In this document: positions 22,775-31,410 of the stretch, piece by piece
How the letters are laid out: every line of letters starts with the position of its first letter
Position numbering within the stretch: the stretch's first letter is position 1
DNA from: Clavelina lepadiformis
Taxonomy: Eukaryota; Chordata; Ascidiacea; Aplousobranchia; Clavelinidae
DNA length: 64,000 nt
Reading direction: 5' to 3'
NCBI RefSeq assembly: GCF_947623445.1
Contig: NC_135245.1
Coordinates: forward strand, 20,653,501-20,717,500
Notes under the pieces: model-generated
Database searches by the model: none
Told to the model about the DNA's origin: nothing
Seen by the model: the letters and a program-made list of their open reading frames with translations, nothing else
Position numbers and translations under genes: made by a program

Positions 22775-22950
22775 TCTAGTCTAGCGTAGTCTAGCGTAGT
22801 CTAGCGTAGTCTAACGTAGTCTTTCGTAGTCTCATCTACTCTAGCGTAGTCTCATCTACTCTAGCGTAGTCTAGCGTAGTCTAGCGTAGTCTAGCGTAGT
22901 CTAGCGTAGTCTAGCGTAGTCTAGCGTAGTCTAGCGTAGTCTAGCGCAGT
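22775..22950. repeat. 10-bp minisatellite TCTAGCGTAG, array 1
   Basis: About 17 decamers with variants TCTAACGTAG, TCTTTCGTAG and TCTCATCTAC. Sits between tRNA copies 5 and 6. Confidence 0.9.
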
Positions 22951-23009
22951 CATGGAGACGAAACAGCACTTTTCGCAAATCACTTATGGAAGCGTGATTC
23001 CAATCACGC

Positions 23010-23090
23010 ATTGTCGGCAGGATTCGAACCTACGCGGGCAGAGCCCAGCAGATTTCGAATCTGTCGCCTTAATCAATCGGCCACGACAAT
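23010..23090 (-). tRNA. tRNA-Ser, anticodon CGA (copy 6)
   Basis: Loop TTCGAAA, acceptor ATTGTCG/CGACAAT paired, T-stem paired. D-arm reads GCCGATTGATTAAGG, a variant of the usual AGTGGTTAAGG. Confidence 0.75.
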
Positions 23091-23169
23091 TGTGCTTAAT
23101 GTGCAATGCAATTAGATAAAATCTCACTTTCCGCGAATCACTTATGGAAGCATGATTTCAAATCCACGC

Positions 23170-23250
23170 GTTGTCGGCAGGATTCGAACATACGCTGGCA
23201 GAGGCCAACAGATTTCAAGTCTGTCGCCTTAACCACTCAGCCACGACAAC
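23170..23250 (-). tRNA. tRNA-Ser, anticodon TGA (copy 7)
   Basis: Loop CTTGAAA. One T-stem mismatch, D-arm reads GGCTGAGTGG. Confidence 0.65.
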
Positions 23251-23327
23251 TGTGCTTAATGTGCAATGCAAATAGATAAAATCGCACTTTTCTCGAATCA
23301 CTTGTGAAAACATGATTTCAATTCCGC

Positions 23328-23408
23328 ATTGTCGGCAAGATTCGAACCTACGTGGGCAAGGCCCAACAGATTTCAAGTCTGTCGCCTTAACCACTCGGCC
23401 ACGACAAC
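23328..23408 (-). tRNA. tRNA-Ser, anticodon TGA (copy 8)
   Basis: Loop CTTGAAA. T-stem almost fully paired (3' strand CTTGC), TTTT downstream. Confidence 0.75.
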
Positions 23409-23485
23409 TCTGCTTAATGTGCAATGCAAATAGATAAAATCGCACTTTTCTCGAATCACTTGTGAAAACATGATTTCAATTCCGC

Positions 23486-23566
23486 ATTGTCAGCAAGATT
23501 CGAACCTACGCGGGCAACGCCCAACAGATTTCAAGTCTGTCGCCTTAACCACTCGGCCACGACAAC
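23486..23566 (-). tRNA. tRNA-Ser, anticodon TGA (copy 9)
   Basis: Loop CTTGAAA. Acceptor 3' strand carries one change (TGACAAT); otherwise like copy 8. Confidence 0.7.
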
Positions 23567-23643
23567 TGTGCTTAATGTGCAATGCAAATAGATAAAATCG
23601 CACTTTTCTCGAATCACTTATGAAAACATGATTTCAATTCCGC

Positions 23644-23724
23644 CTTGTCGGCAAGTTTCGAACCTACGCGGGCAGAGCCCAGCAGATTTCGAATCTGTCG
23701 CCTTAACCACTCGGCCACGACAAC
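23644..23724 (-). tRNA. tRNA-Ser, anticodon CGA (copy 10)
   Basis: Loop TTCGAAA. T-loop reads TTCGAAA and T-stem has a wobble; acceptor end pair disrupted. Confidence 0.65.
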
Positions 23725-23801
23725 TGTGCTTAATGTGCAATGCAAATGGATCAAATGGCATTTTTCGCGAATCACTTATGGAAACATGATTTCAATTCCG
23801 C

Positions 23802-23882
23802 GTTGTCGGCAGGATTCGAACATACGCGGGCAGAGCACAACAGATTTGTAGTCTGTCGCCTTAACCACTCAGCCAAGAAAAC
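23802..23882 (-). pseudogene. tRNA-Ser-like pseudogene, loop ACA (copy 11)
   Basis: Same broken acceptor as copy 3 (GTTTTCTTGGCT). First gene of the 1065-bp higher-order unit. Confidence 0.7.
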
Positions 23883-23967
23883 TATGCTTAATGATTTATG
23901 AATAGACGAAATCATTAAAGTTGCACTTATCTCAATATACTTGTGAATTTGCAAAATTAATATCTCC

Positions 23968-24048
23968 GTTGTCGGCAGGATTCGAACATACGCTGGCAGA
24001 GGCCAACAGATTTCAAGTCTGTCGCCTTAACCACTCGGCCACGACAAC
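23968..24048 (-). tRNA. tRNA-Ser, anticodon TGA (copy 12)
   Basis: Identical in type to copy 4: acceptor paired, one T-stem mismatch. Confidence 0.65.
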
Positions 24049-24125
24049 TGTGCTTAATGTGCAATGCAAATAGATAAAATCGCACTTTTCTCGAATCACT
24101 TATGAAAACATGATTTCAATTCCGC

Positions 24126-24206
24126 ATTGTCGGCAGGATTCGAACCTACGCGGGCAAGGCCCAACAGATTTCAAGTCTGTCGCCTTAACCACTCGGCCAC
24201 GACAAC
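24126..24206 (-). tRNA. tRNA-Ser, anticodon TGA (copy 13)
   Basis: Same type as copy 5, T-stem fully paired, TTTT downstream. Confidence 0.8.
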
Positions 24207-24244
24207 TGTGCTTAATGTGCAATGCAAATAGATAAAATCTATTG

Positions 24245-24380
24245 TCTAGTCTAGCGTAGTCTAGCGTAGTCTAACGTAGTCTTTCGTAGTCTCATCTACT
24301 CTAGCGTAGTCTCATCTACTCTAGCGTAGTCTAGCGTAGTCTAGCGTAGTCTTGCGTAGTCTAGCGTAGTCTAGCGCAGT
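24245..24380. repeat. 10-bp minisatellite TCTAGCGTAG, array 2
   Basis: About 13 decamers, four fewer than array 1. That accounts for the 40-bp difference in tRNA spacing. Confidence 0.9.
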
Positions 24381-24439
24381 CATGGAGACGAAACAGCACT
24401 TTTCGCAAATCACTTATGGAAGCGTGATTCCAATCACGC

Positions 24440-24520
24440 ATTGTCGGCAGGATTCGAACCTACGCGGGCAGAGCCCAGCAGATTTCGAATCTGTCGCCTT
24501 AACCAATCGGCCACGACAAT
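24440..24520 (-). tRNA. tRNA-Ser, anticodon CGA (copy 14)
   Basis: Loop TTCGAAA, acceptor and T-stem paired, D-arm GCCGATTGGTTAAGG. Confidence 0.78.
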
Positions 24521-24599
24521 TGTGCTTAATGTGCAATGCAATTAGGTAAAATCTCACTTTCCGCGAATCACTTATGGAAGCATGATTTCAAATCCGCGC

Positions 24600-24680
24600 G
24601 TTGTCGGCAGGATTCGAACATACGCGGGCAGAGCCCAACAGATTTGTAGTCTGTCGCCTTAACCACTCGGCCACGACAAC
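24600..24680 (-). tRNA. tRNA-Ser-like, anticodon ACA (copy 15)
   Basis: Loop CTACAAA, acceptor and D-arm intact, one T-stem mismatch. Confidence 0.65.
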
Positions 24681-24708
24681 TGTGTTTGAAGCATGATTTC
24701 AATTCCGC

Positions 24709-24789
24709 GTTGTCGGAAGGATTCGAACATACGCGGGCAGAGCCCAACAGATTTGTAGTCTGTCGCCTTAACCACTCGGCCACGACAAC
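24709..24789 (-). tRNA. tRNA-Ser-like, anticodon ACA (copy 16)
   Basis: As copy 15, spaced only 109 bp from it; T-stem 3' strand reads CCTTC. Confidence 0.6.
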
Positions 24790-24866
24790 TGTGTTTAATG
24801 TTCAATGCAAATGGATCAAATGGCATTTTTCGCAAATCACTTATGGAAACATGATTTCAATTCCGC

Positions 24867-24947
24867 GTTGTCGGCAGGATTCAAACATACGCGGGCAGAG
24901 CACAACAGATTTGTAGTTTGTCGCCTTAACAACTCAGCCAAGAAAAC
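24867..24947 (-). pseudogene. tRNA-Ser-like pseudogene, loop ACA (copy 17)
   Basis: Broken acceptor, altered T-loop (TTTGAAT) and D-arm; 1065 bp after copy 11. Confidence 0.7.
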
Positions 24948-25032
24948 TATGCTTAATGATTTATGAATAGACGAAATCATTAAAGTTGCACTTATCTCAA
25001 TATACTTGTGAATTTGCAAAATTAATATCTCC

Positions 25033-25113
25033 GTTGTCGGCAGGATTCGAACATACGCTGGCAGAGGCCAACAGATTTCAAGTCTGTCGCCTTAACCACT
25101 CGGCCACGACAAC
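25033..25113 (-). tRNA. tRNA-Ser, anticodon TGA (copy 18)
   Basis: Counterpart of copy 12 in the next higher-order unit. Confidence 0.65.
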
Positions 25114-25190
25114 TCTGCTTAATGTGCAATACAAATAGATAAAATCGCACTTTTCTCGAATCACTTATGGAAACATGATTTCAATTCCGC

Positions 25191-25271
25191 ATTGTCGACA
25201 GGATTCGAACCTACGCGGGCAAGGCCCAACAGATTTCAAGTCTGTCGCCTTAACCACTCGGCCACGACAAC
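25191..25271 (-). tRNA. tRNA-Ser, anticodon TGA (copy 19)
   Basis: Counterpart of copy 13; T-stem 3' strand CCTGT gives an end G:T pair. Confidence 0.75.
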
Positions 25272-25309
25272 TGTGCTTAATGTGCAATGCAAATAGATAA
25301 AATCTATTG

Positions 25310-25446
25310 TCTAGTCTAGCGTAGTCTAGCGTAGTCTAACGTAGTCTTTCGTAGTCTTTCGTAGTCTTTCGTAGTCTCATCTACTCTAGCGTAGTCTCAT
25401 CTACTCTAGCGTAGTCTAGCGTAGTCTAGCGTAGTCTAGCGCAGTC
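25310..25446. repeat. 10-bp minisatellite TCTAGCGTAG, array 3
   Basis: About 13 decamers. Same length as array 2 but a different order of variants (three TCTTTCGTAG in a row), so the units were reshuffled while length was kept. Confidence 0.9.
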
Positions 25447-25504
25447 ATGGAGACGAAACAGTACTTTTCGCAAATCACTTATGGAAGCGTGATTCCAATC
25501 ACGC

Positions 25505-25585
25505 ATTGTCGGCAGGATTCGAACCTACGCGGGCAGAGCCCAGCAGATTTCGAATCTGTCGCCTTAACCAATCGGCCACGACAAT
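25505..25585 (-). tRNA. tRNA-Ser, anticodon CGA (copy 20)
   Basis: Counterpart of copy 14; stems paired. Confidence 0.78.
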
Positions 25586-25664
25586 TGTGCTTAATGTGCA
25601 ATGCAATTAGATAAAATCGCACTTTCCGCGAATCATTTATGGAAGCATGATTTCAAATCCGCGC

Positions 25665-25745
25665 GTTGTCGGCAGGATTCGAACATACGCGGGCAGAGCC
25701 CAACAGATTTGTAGTCTGTCGCCTTAACCACTCGGCCACGACAAC
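25665..25745 (-). tRNA. tRNA-Ser-like, anticodon ACA (copy 21)
   Basis: Counterpart of copy 15. Confidence 0.65.
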
Positions 25746-25773
25746 TGTGTTTGAAGCATGATTTCAATTCCGC

Positions 25774-25854
25774 GTTGTCGGAAGGATTCGAACATACGCG
25801 GGCAGAGCCCAACAGATTTGTAGTCTGTCGCCTTAACCACTCGGCCACGACAAC
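25774..25854 (-). tRNA. tRNA-Ser-like, anticodon ACA (copy 22)
   Basis: Counterpart of copy 16. Confidence 0.6.
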
Positions 25855-25931
25855 TGTGTTTAATGTTCAATGCAAATGGATCAAATGGCATTTTTCGCAA
25901 ATCACTTATGGAAACATGATTTCAATTCCGC

Positions 25932-26012
25932 GTTGTCGGCAGGATTCAAACATACGCGGGCAGAGCACAACAGATTTGTAGTTTGTCGCCTTAACAACTC
26001 AGCCAAGAAAAC
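25932..26012 (-). pseudogene. tRNA-Ser-like pseudogene, loop ACA (copy 23)
   Basis: Counterpart of copy 17, broken acceptor. Confidence 0.7.
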
Positions 26013-26097
26013 TATGCTTAATGATTTATGAATAGACGAAATCATTAAAGTTGCACTTAACTCAATATACGTGTGAATTTGCAAAATTATTATCTCC

Positions 26098-26178
26098 GTT
26101 GTCGGCAGGATTCGAACATACGCTGGCAGAGGCCAACAGATTTCAAGTCTGTCGCCTTAACCACTCAGCCACGACAAC
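26098..26178 (-). tRNA. tRNA-Ser, anticodon TGA (copy 24)
   Basis: Counterpart of copy 18; D-arm GGCTGAGTGG as in copy 7. Confidence 0.65.
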
Positions 26179-26255
26179 TGTGCTTAATGTGCAATGCAAA
26201 TAGAAAAAATCGCACTTTTCTCGAATCACTTGTGAAAACATGATTTCAATTCCGC

Positions 26256-26336
26256 ATTGTCGGCAAGATTCGAACCTACGTGGGCAAGGCCCAACAGATT
26301 TCAAGTCTGTCGCCTTAACCACTCGGCCACGACAAC
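26256..26336 (-). tRNA. tRNA-Ser, anticodon TGA (copy 25)
   Basis: Same type as copy 8, last gene in exact 1065-bp register. Confidence 0.75.
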
Positions 26337-26413
26337 TGTGCTTAATGTGCAATGCAAATGGATCAAATGGCATTTTTCGCGAATCACTTATGGAAACATG
26401 ATTTCAATTCCGC

Positions 26414-26494
26414 GTTGTCGGCAGGATTCGAACATACGCGGGCAGAGCACAACAGATTTGTAGTCTGTCGCCTTAACCACTCAGCCAAGAAAAC
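26414..26494 (-). pseudogene. tRNA-Ser-like pseudogene, loop ACA (copy 26)
   Basis: Broken acceptor of the GTTTTCTTGGCT type. Confidence 0.7.
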
Positions 26495-26579
26495 TATGCT
26501 TAATGATTTATGAATAGACAAAATCATTAAAGTTGCACTTATCTCAATATACTTGTGAATTTGCAAAATTAATATCTCC

Positions 26580-26660
26580 GTTTTTGGCAGGATTCGAACA
26601 TACGCTGGCAGAGGCCAACAGATTTCAAGTCTGTCGCCTTAACCACTCGGCCACGACAAC
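26580..26660 (-). pseudogene. tRNA-Ser-like, anticodon TGA, damaged acceptor (copy 27)
   Basis: Loop CTTGAAA but the 3' acceptor strand reads CCAAAAAC, so pairing with GTTGTCG is largely lost. Confidence 0.6.
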
Positions 26661-26737
26661 TCTGCTTAATGTGCAATGCAAATAGATAAAATCGCACTTT
26701 TCTCGAATCACTTATGAAAACATGATTTCAATTCCGC

Positions 26738-26818
26738 ATTGTCGGCAGGATTCGAACCTACGCGGGCAAGGCCCAACAGATTTCAAGTCTGTCGCCTTAA
26801 CCACTCGGCCACGACAAC
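26738..26818 (-). tRNA. tRNA-Ser, anticodon TGA (copy 28)
   Basis: Same type as copies 5 and 13, T-stem fully paired, TTTT downstream. Confidence 0.8.
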
Positions 26819-26856
26819 TGTGCTTAATGTGCAATGCAAATAGATAAAATCTATTG

Positions 26857-26953
26857 TCTAGTCTAGCGTAGTCTAGCGTAGTCTAACGTAGTCTTTCGTA
26901 GTCTCATCTACTCTAGCGTAGTCTCATCTACTCTAGCGTAGTCTAGCGTAGTC
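26857..26953. repeat. 10-bp minisatellite TCTAGCGTAG, array 4
   Basis: About 9 decamers, the shortest of the four arrays in this cluster. Confidence 0.9.
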
Positions 26954-27011
26954 ATGGGGACGAAACAGCACTTTTCGCAAATCACTTATGGAAACGTGAT
27001 TCCAATCATGC

Positions 27012-27092
27012 ATTGTCGGCAGGATTCGAACCTACGCGGGCAGAGCCCAGCAGATTTCGAATCTGTCGCCTTAACCACTCGGCCACGACAAC
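27012..27092 (-). tRNA. tRNA-Ser, anticodon CGA (copy 29)
   Basis: Loop TTCGAAA, T-stem paired, standard D-arm (GCCGAGTGGTTAAGG). First-transcribed end of the minus-strand array. Confidence 0.78.
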
Positions 27093-27120
27093 TGTGCTTA
27101 ATGTTCAATGCAAATGGATC

Positions 27121-30100
27121 AAGTATCGAACGGGAATCAGAAGAAGAGATGGAATAGTCAGCAGGGCAAGAAGTGTCGGAGAGAAAAGAAGACGAGGTGG
27201 TGGTGGATGAAAGGGTTCCTGACGGGTTAGAAGGTGAAGCGGAGCATAGTGGTGCAAAGGAGGTGCCGGGGAAGAAGCGTCACCACAGAAGAAAGGCAAA
27301 ATAATGCAGGTATGGTTTTTATTTAGCTGCCCTGAAAACATTATTTCCTAGTTTATTTTGTGACTTTTATGTTTTTAAGCATATGCGAAAAAATGGTGAT
27401 GAATGTTGGTCGTCATTGCAGAGACGTTCATAAAATATCATACAATGAGCTGTCTGGTGAAGGGAAGAAAATGTGCCCCTTATGCGATAAATATGTAAAG
27501 TATCTGGTGAAACACCTGAAAGGTGCGAAACATGATAAGGATGAAACACAAGTGAAGGAGCTAGTAATGTCACTTGATAAACGGCGACGTGATAATACAG
27601 CAAAGGTAATTGCTTGTCTAGATATGTATGTAGCAATATTTAAAGAGAAGAAGTGCTTCACGAACATGCTGCGCTTTTAGTTGTATGTGTATTGTTTTAA
27701 CACTTATTGTCTGTTCAGTCGCCTGGACCGAACAGTCCGTTTTTCCTGGACTGCCTGCTTCAGAAATTTCTCGCTTTATTTGCAATCCGTCGACGGAGGG
27801 GGAAAACGCTTGGTCGATGCGGAAAAGCAGAAATATATTCTGCAAAGAATAGTTTCTAATTGCAGTTTTGAGGATTTGCACGCTTTCAGCTTGGACACAT
27901 ACACAGAAAAGCACGTTAAAGTAAGTAACTGCGTAGAATTTGCTATATTTGTGATTTGTTGCGTTTAATACAGACTACGTTGGCAGTTGCTTGAGGAAGG
28001 CAAATGCAAGCCTTCAACCTTCATTGCGCACAATGCCGCAATAGTTGCATTCGTAAAATTCTTAACTATGAGGCATGCGGCAGAATGCAGCTTTGATTAT
28101 CAACCAACCATGATACGGATCAAGCAGTGGAACGAGTTTTACCGGAGACGTCACCAGGAGCGGTATGTTATTGGTTTGTTTAAAGTTTTGTTCAAACTTT
28201 AATGTTACCGAAAATATTTGTAGACGCCACGAAATCAGGGAGAGCGATAGAAGAAACGCAATTCGGAACGACGATGTTAACAAAGTGCTTCATTCAAGAT
28301 ATGTTATGAGATGCCTTCAAGACATGCGACGTAAGTAGTGTGACGCAAAACCCGTAAAGCGGGTTTACAGTAAAGCGTTTTTCCATTAGGGTTAGCATCG
28401 TAGGAAATGGTGTCTGGACAAGTTCTCTATGGTGGAATTGTTCTCTACCAAATAAATTAAATACAATACCGGTTTCCAAATTTTCAGGGTTAGGAATTAA
28501 TGACCGGTCGCATCTGGCAAAATGACTCCATTTAATTGAGAGGTTAGGGTTAGGGGTGAAATCGTTTTTAAAATTGAGGGTTAGCATCGTAGGAAATGGT
28601 GTCTGGACAAGTTCTTTATGGTGGAACTGTTCTCTACCAAATAAATTAAATACAATACCGGATCCTAAATGTTCAGGATTAGGACTTATTGACCAGCGGC
28701 ATCTGGCAAAATGACTCCATTTCATAGAGCGGTTAGGGTTAGGGGTGAAAGCGCCCTTAAAAGTGAGGGTTAGTATCGTAGGAAATGGTGTCTGGATAAG
28801 TTCTCAATCGTAAAACTGTATTTTTGGTTATTAGCAATGCCATATCGACCGAAATGGTACGCGAACCTTTTTAATGGTGCTCGGCTTTTGCTGATAGTCT
28901 GAGCTGTCGATTTGCATGACGGAGCTGAAAGCTGACGTCAGAACGATCCACCACGCTAGACTATGCTTAACTTCGCTCCACTACCCTCCACTACGCTCCA
29001 CAACGCTCCACTACGCTCCACTACGCTCCACTACGCTCCACTACGCTCGACTACGCCCGACTACGCTCGACTACGCTCGACTACGCTCTACTACGCTCTA
29101 CTACGCTCTACTACGCTAGACTTTGCACTACTACGCTCTACTACGCTCTACTACGCTCTACTACGCTCTACTACGCTCTACTACGCTCTACTACGCTTTA
29201 CTACGCTCTATTACGCCCTACTACGCTCTACTACGCTCTACTACGCTCTACTACGCTCTACTACGCTCTACTACGCTCTACTACGCTCTACTACGCTCGA
29301 CTACGCTCGACTACGCTCGACTACGCTCGACTACGCACGACTAGACAATAGATTTTGTCTATTTGCATTGCACATTAATCACAGTTGTCGTGGCCGAGTG
29401 GTTAAGGCGACAGATTCGAAATCTGTTTGGCCTCTGCCAGCGTATGTTCGAATCCTTCCGACAACGTGGAATTAAAATCACGCTTCCATAAGTGATTCGA
29501 GAAAAGTGCGATTTTATCTATTTGCATTGAACATTATGCACAGTTGTCGTGGCCTATTGGTTAAGACGAGAGACTAGAAATCTGCTGGGCTCTTTTTGTC
29601 CCACCTTGGATGACCGTGGTAAACAAAGATGGGACGATAAGTATAAATCTTTAACAGTATAAATTTGCTTTAAATAAAATCGAATCTAAAAAAATTTGCC
29701 TTTGAAATAAAAATGAATGATGAAATTAAAATAAAATTTAAATTGATTCGTAGAAGAAACAACGAACGATGATCTTGTAAAAATCTGCGTGGCCATTTTT
29801 TATCTTGCGTTTCTATCGCTGCTAAACGTAAAATTGTATTTGTTGTTTTTGGAAAATTATGGTAGGCAAGCAAATTTAAATTTTAAATTTTAAATTTTGC
29901 ATGGTATGCTGTGTAAATAATTCCCTTTCCAAATCTTAAAGATTTTATAAATTCGCATGTGATCACTCAAGCATGAAATGCAATCAACCCAGTTCACTTC
30001 TCAGACTGACCTTCACTTCTCAGCAACGCACGTGGAGTGAGGTACTGTTCAGTTAGTTGCTCTGTTTTAGCATACTGTAGGCCGAGCTTCTGTTTTAAAT

Positions 30101-31297
30101 TATCGGTTGTAGGCTGCAAGATATTAAACAAATCTAATATTGATTGTTTCATTTTTCGTTGGTACAGTAACTCACTATATTCTACAAACATGCAGTCTGG
30201 GAAAACGATCCCGGAGCGGAGGTGAGAAGGACCATGGGGAAATCCTCATGGCCTATCAGATAACCAAAAACTCGCAGCGGACAAGTGCGGACCGCAACAT
30301 GCTCGTGGAAGAACTTAACCATGGCTGCCGGACCAGGAAAGGACGTTGGATTATTCGGGTAAGTCACCACATTCTCCTTTCATGTAGAAAACTATTAAAA
30401 AAGGGATGTTTTTAATGCAGGTGCAAGATCACAAAACATTCGCAAAATATGGGGATGCAACAATTGTTATGCTTGGCTGGTTGAAGGAAGGGCTGGACAA
30501 CCTTGTCCGGTTCAACGGAAAAGAAATTTGAAATAATTTTCCCCATAAATAAGCAAAGTAGTTTGCGGAAAAAAGGATGCAGCGAGGGTTGAAGTTGGCC
30601 GGAGGTGGCGAAAAATTTACCGCGACCTCAAACCGAAAGCATTCTGTCACACAGGTCGTCATCTGATGACGACGTGGACACGATCATCAGTCCTTCAAAG
30701 TTGCCAAAAAGGGTGCGTAGCTATGCGTTCTGTAAATTCTGTTGATTTACAAGTTATAAATTGTTGTCGTTTTAATTGTAGCTTGATAAATGAAAAAAAA
30801 AGAAAATTCCGAAGAACTTTAAGGATGCAGAGCCTGGTTATATTGAAACTCGAAAGAAGAAAATGAGATCGTTAGTACAAGGTTTTGGGTAAGAGTTTTC
30901 ACTTTTTCTTTCACTCTGTTCTTGACACAAATTCGTAAAGATTTCTTCGTAAAGTGTGTGCCAGTTAGTAGCGGAAAAAAGTGAAAATGTTTCTTTTGCA
31001 GCTCAGTTCAAGAGGGCCGCAATTATTCAATTAAAGATAAAGACCTACAGAGGTCTAATTTCGCCTAAAGCACAATCGAAAGTATGGGCGAGGTTGGCCA
31101 GGAATTACCTCTTGATTATAAGTAAGCCACTTAATGTTAGCATTCAAATTGTTTTTTTTTTATGTATAGAAACCGAATTTGAGTTGCATTTTTATTTTTT
31201 TTAATATTTCTTACATTAATTGGTAAGTTGTTCCATGTCTGCTGTTTTAGGAGCCTCGCCGACTCAACGTCCGAAGTCGTGGCTGCCCAAGAAATAG
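27121..31297 (+). CDS. Cys-His-finger / tyrosine-recombinase-like gene, copy A (5' truncated)
   Basis: Exons that join in phase: acidic/basic exon 27121-27309 (starts abruptly at the tRNA array), finger exon 27422-27625 (CPLCDKYV, KHLKGAKH), 27764-27920 (LQSVDGGGKRLVDAEKQ), 27987-28162 (STFIAHNAAIVAFVKFL, a helical core-binding-like segment), 28224-28330, then a 1.84-kb intron. Next come 30168-30358 (ITKNSQRTSADRNMLVEEL) and 30421 onward (VQDHKTFAKYGDATIVMLGW). Further conserved-looking pieces are at about 30600 (TSNRKHSVTQVV), 31002-31121, and 31251-31297 with a basic tail. The RT-x-x-x-N-M, V-x-D-H-K-T and N-R-K-H-x-V-T motifs match my recollection of animal zinc-finger proteins with a tyrosine-recombinase (Crypton-like) catalytic fold. 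The acidic exon ends in a stop near 27303 and stops follow the HKT exon, so this copy is probably not functional. Biological role unknown; it could be a DNA transposon or a host gene derived from one. Confidence 0.5.
28384..28805 (-). repeat. 189-bp satellite monomers in the intron of copy A (about 2.2)
   Basis: GGTTAGCATCGTAGGAAATGG recurs at about 28390, 28579 and 28767, with the same TTAGGGTTAGG motif as the large array at 43.4-64 kb. Starts about 55 bp after the donor at 28331. Confidence 0.88.
28957..29343. repeat. 10-bp minisatellite CTACGCTCTA/CTACGCTCGA in the intron of copy A
   Basis: About 38 decamers. Complement of the TCTAGCGTAG unit of the tRNA cluster. Variants segregate in blocks: CTCCA first, CTCTA in the middle, CTCGA last. 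Confidence 0.92.
29384..29465 (+). tRNA. tRNA-Ser-like, anticodon CGA, inside the intron of copy A
   Basis: Acceptor GTTGTCG/CGACAAC paired, loop TTCGAAA, D-arm normal, T-stem with two mismatches (GTATG/CCTTC). Same upstream flank as the cluster copies, same strand as the host gene. Confidence 0.6.
29543..29625 (+). pseudogene. truncated tRNA-Ser (loop AGA) fused to a hairpin, copy A
   Basis: D-arm and anticodon arm (loop CTAGAAA) are present. After GGGCTC the tRNA is replaced by TTTTT and an imperfect GTCCCACCTTGG / CAAAGATGGGAC hairpin. Confidence 0.55.
29626..30167 (+). other. 3' part of the large intron of copy A
   Basis: AT-rich, ends in the acceptor TTGGTACAG at 30167. Repeated almost unchanged in copy B (34356-34886). 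No gene seen. Confidence 0.4.
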
Positions 31298-31410
31298 TGG
31301 CATCAGTAATGCTAGAACGCATCGACAGTTAGTCTGTGAGTAACATGGCTTGAACTTATGCGAGATTTTAAAAATTACCATGCTCTATGTAAACTGTGAT
31401 GACTTAAAAT

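Larger units (their letters stand above)
22016..27092 (-). repeat. tandem tRNA-Ser array, 29 copies with 10-bp-repeat spacers
   Basis: Type II tRNA bodies (long variable arm) repeat every 158-166 bp with a shared flank (ATTTGCATTGCACATTAAGCACA upstream on the minus strand). From 23802 to 26256 the order ACA*, TGA, TGA, 10-bp array, CGA, ACA, ACA recurs with an exact 1065-bp offset for nine consecutive genes, a higher-order repeat. The array joins the recombinase-like gene copy A inside an exon at about 27120. Confidence 0.9.

Noticed and set aside
22302-26566. Short frames such as AEWLRRQTTN and DSNLRGQSPTD as small proteins
   Set aside because: They are translations of the tRNA-Ser genes and their flanks, a familiar misannotation.
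22498-26818. tRNA-Sec among the long-armed tRNAs
   Set aside because: The loop gives anticodon TGA, not TCA, and the acceptor and D-arm lengths fit ordinary tRNA-Ser.
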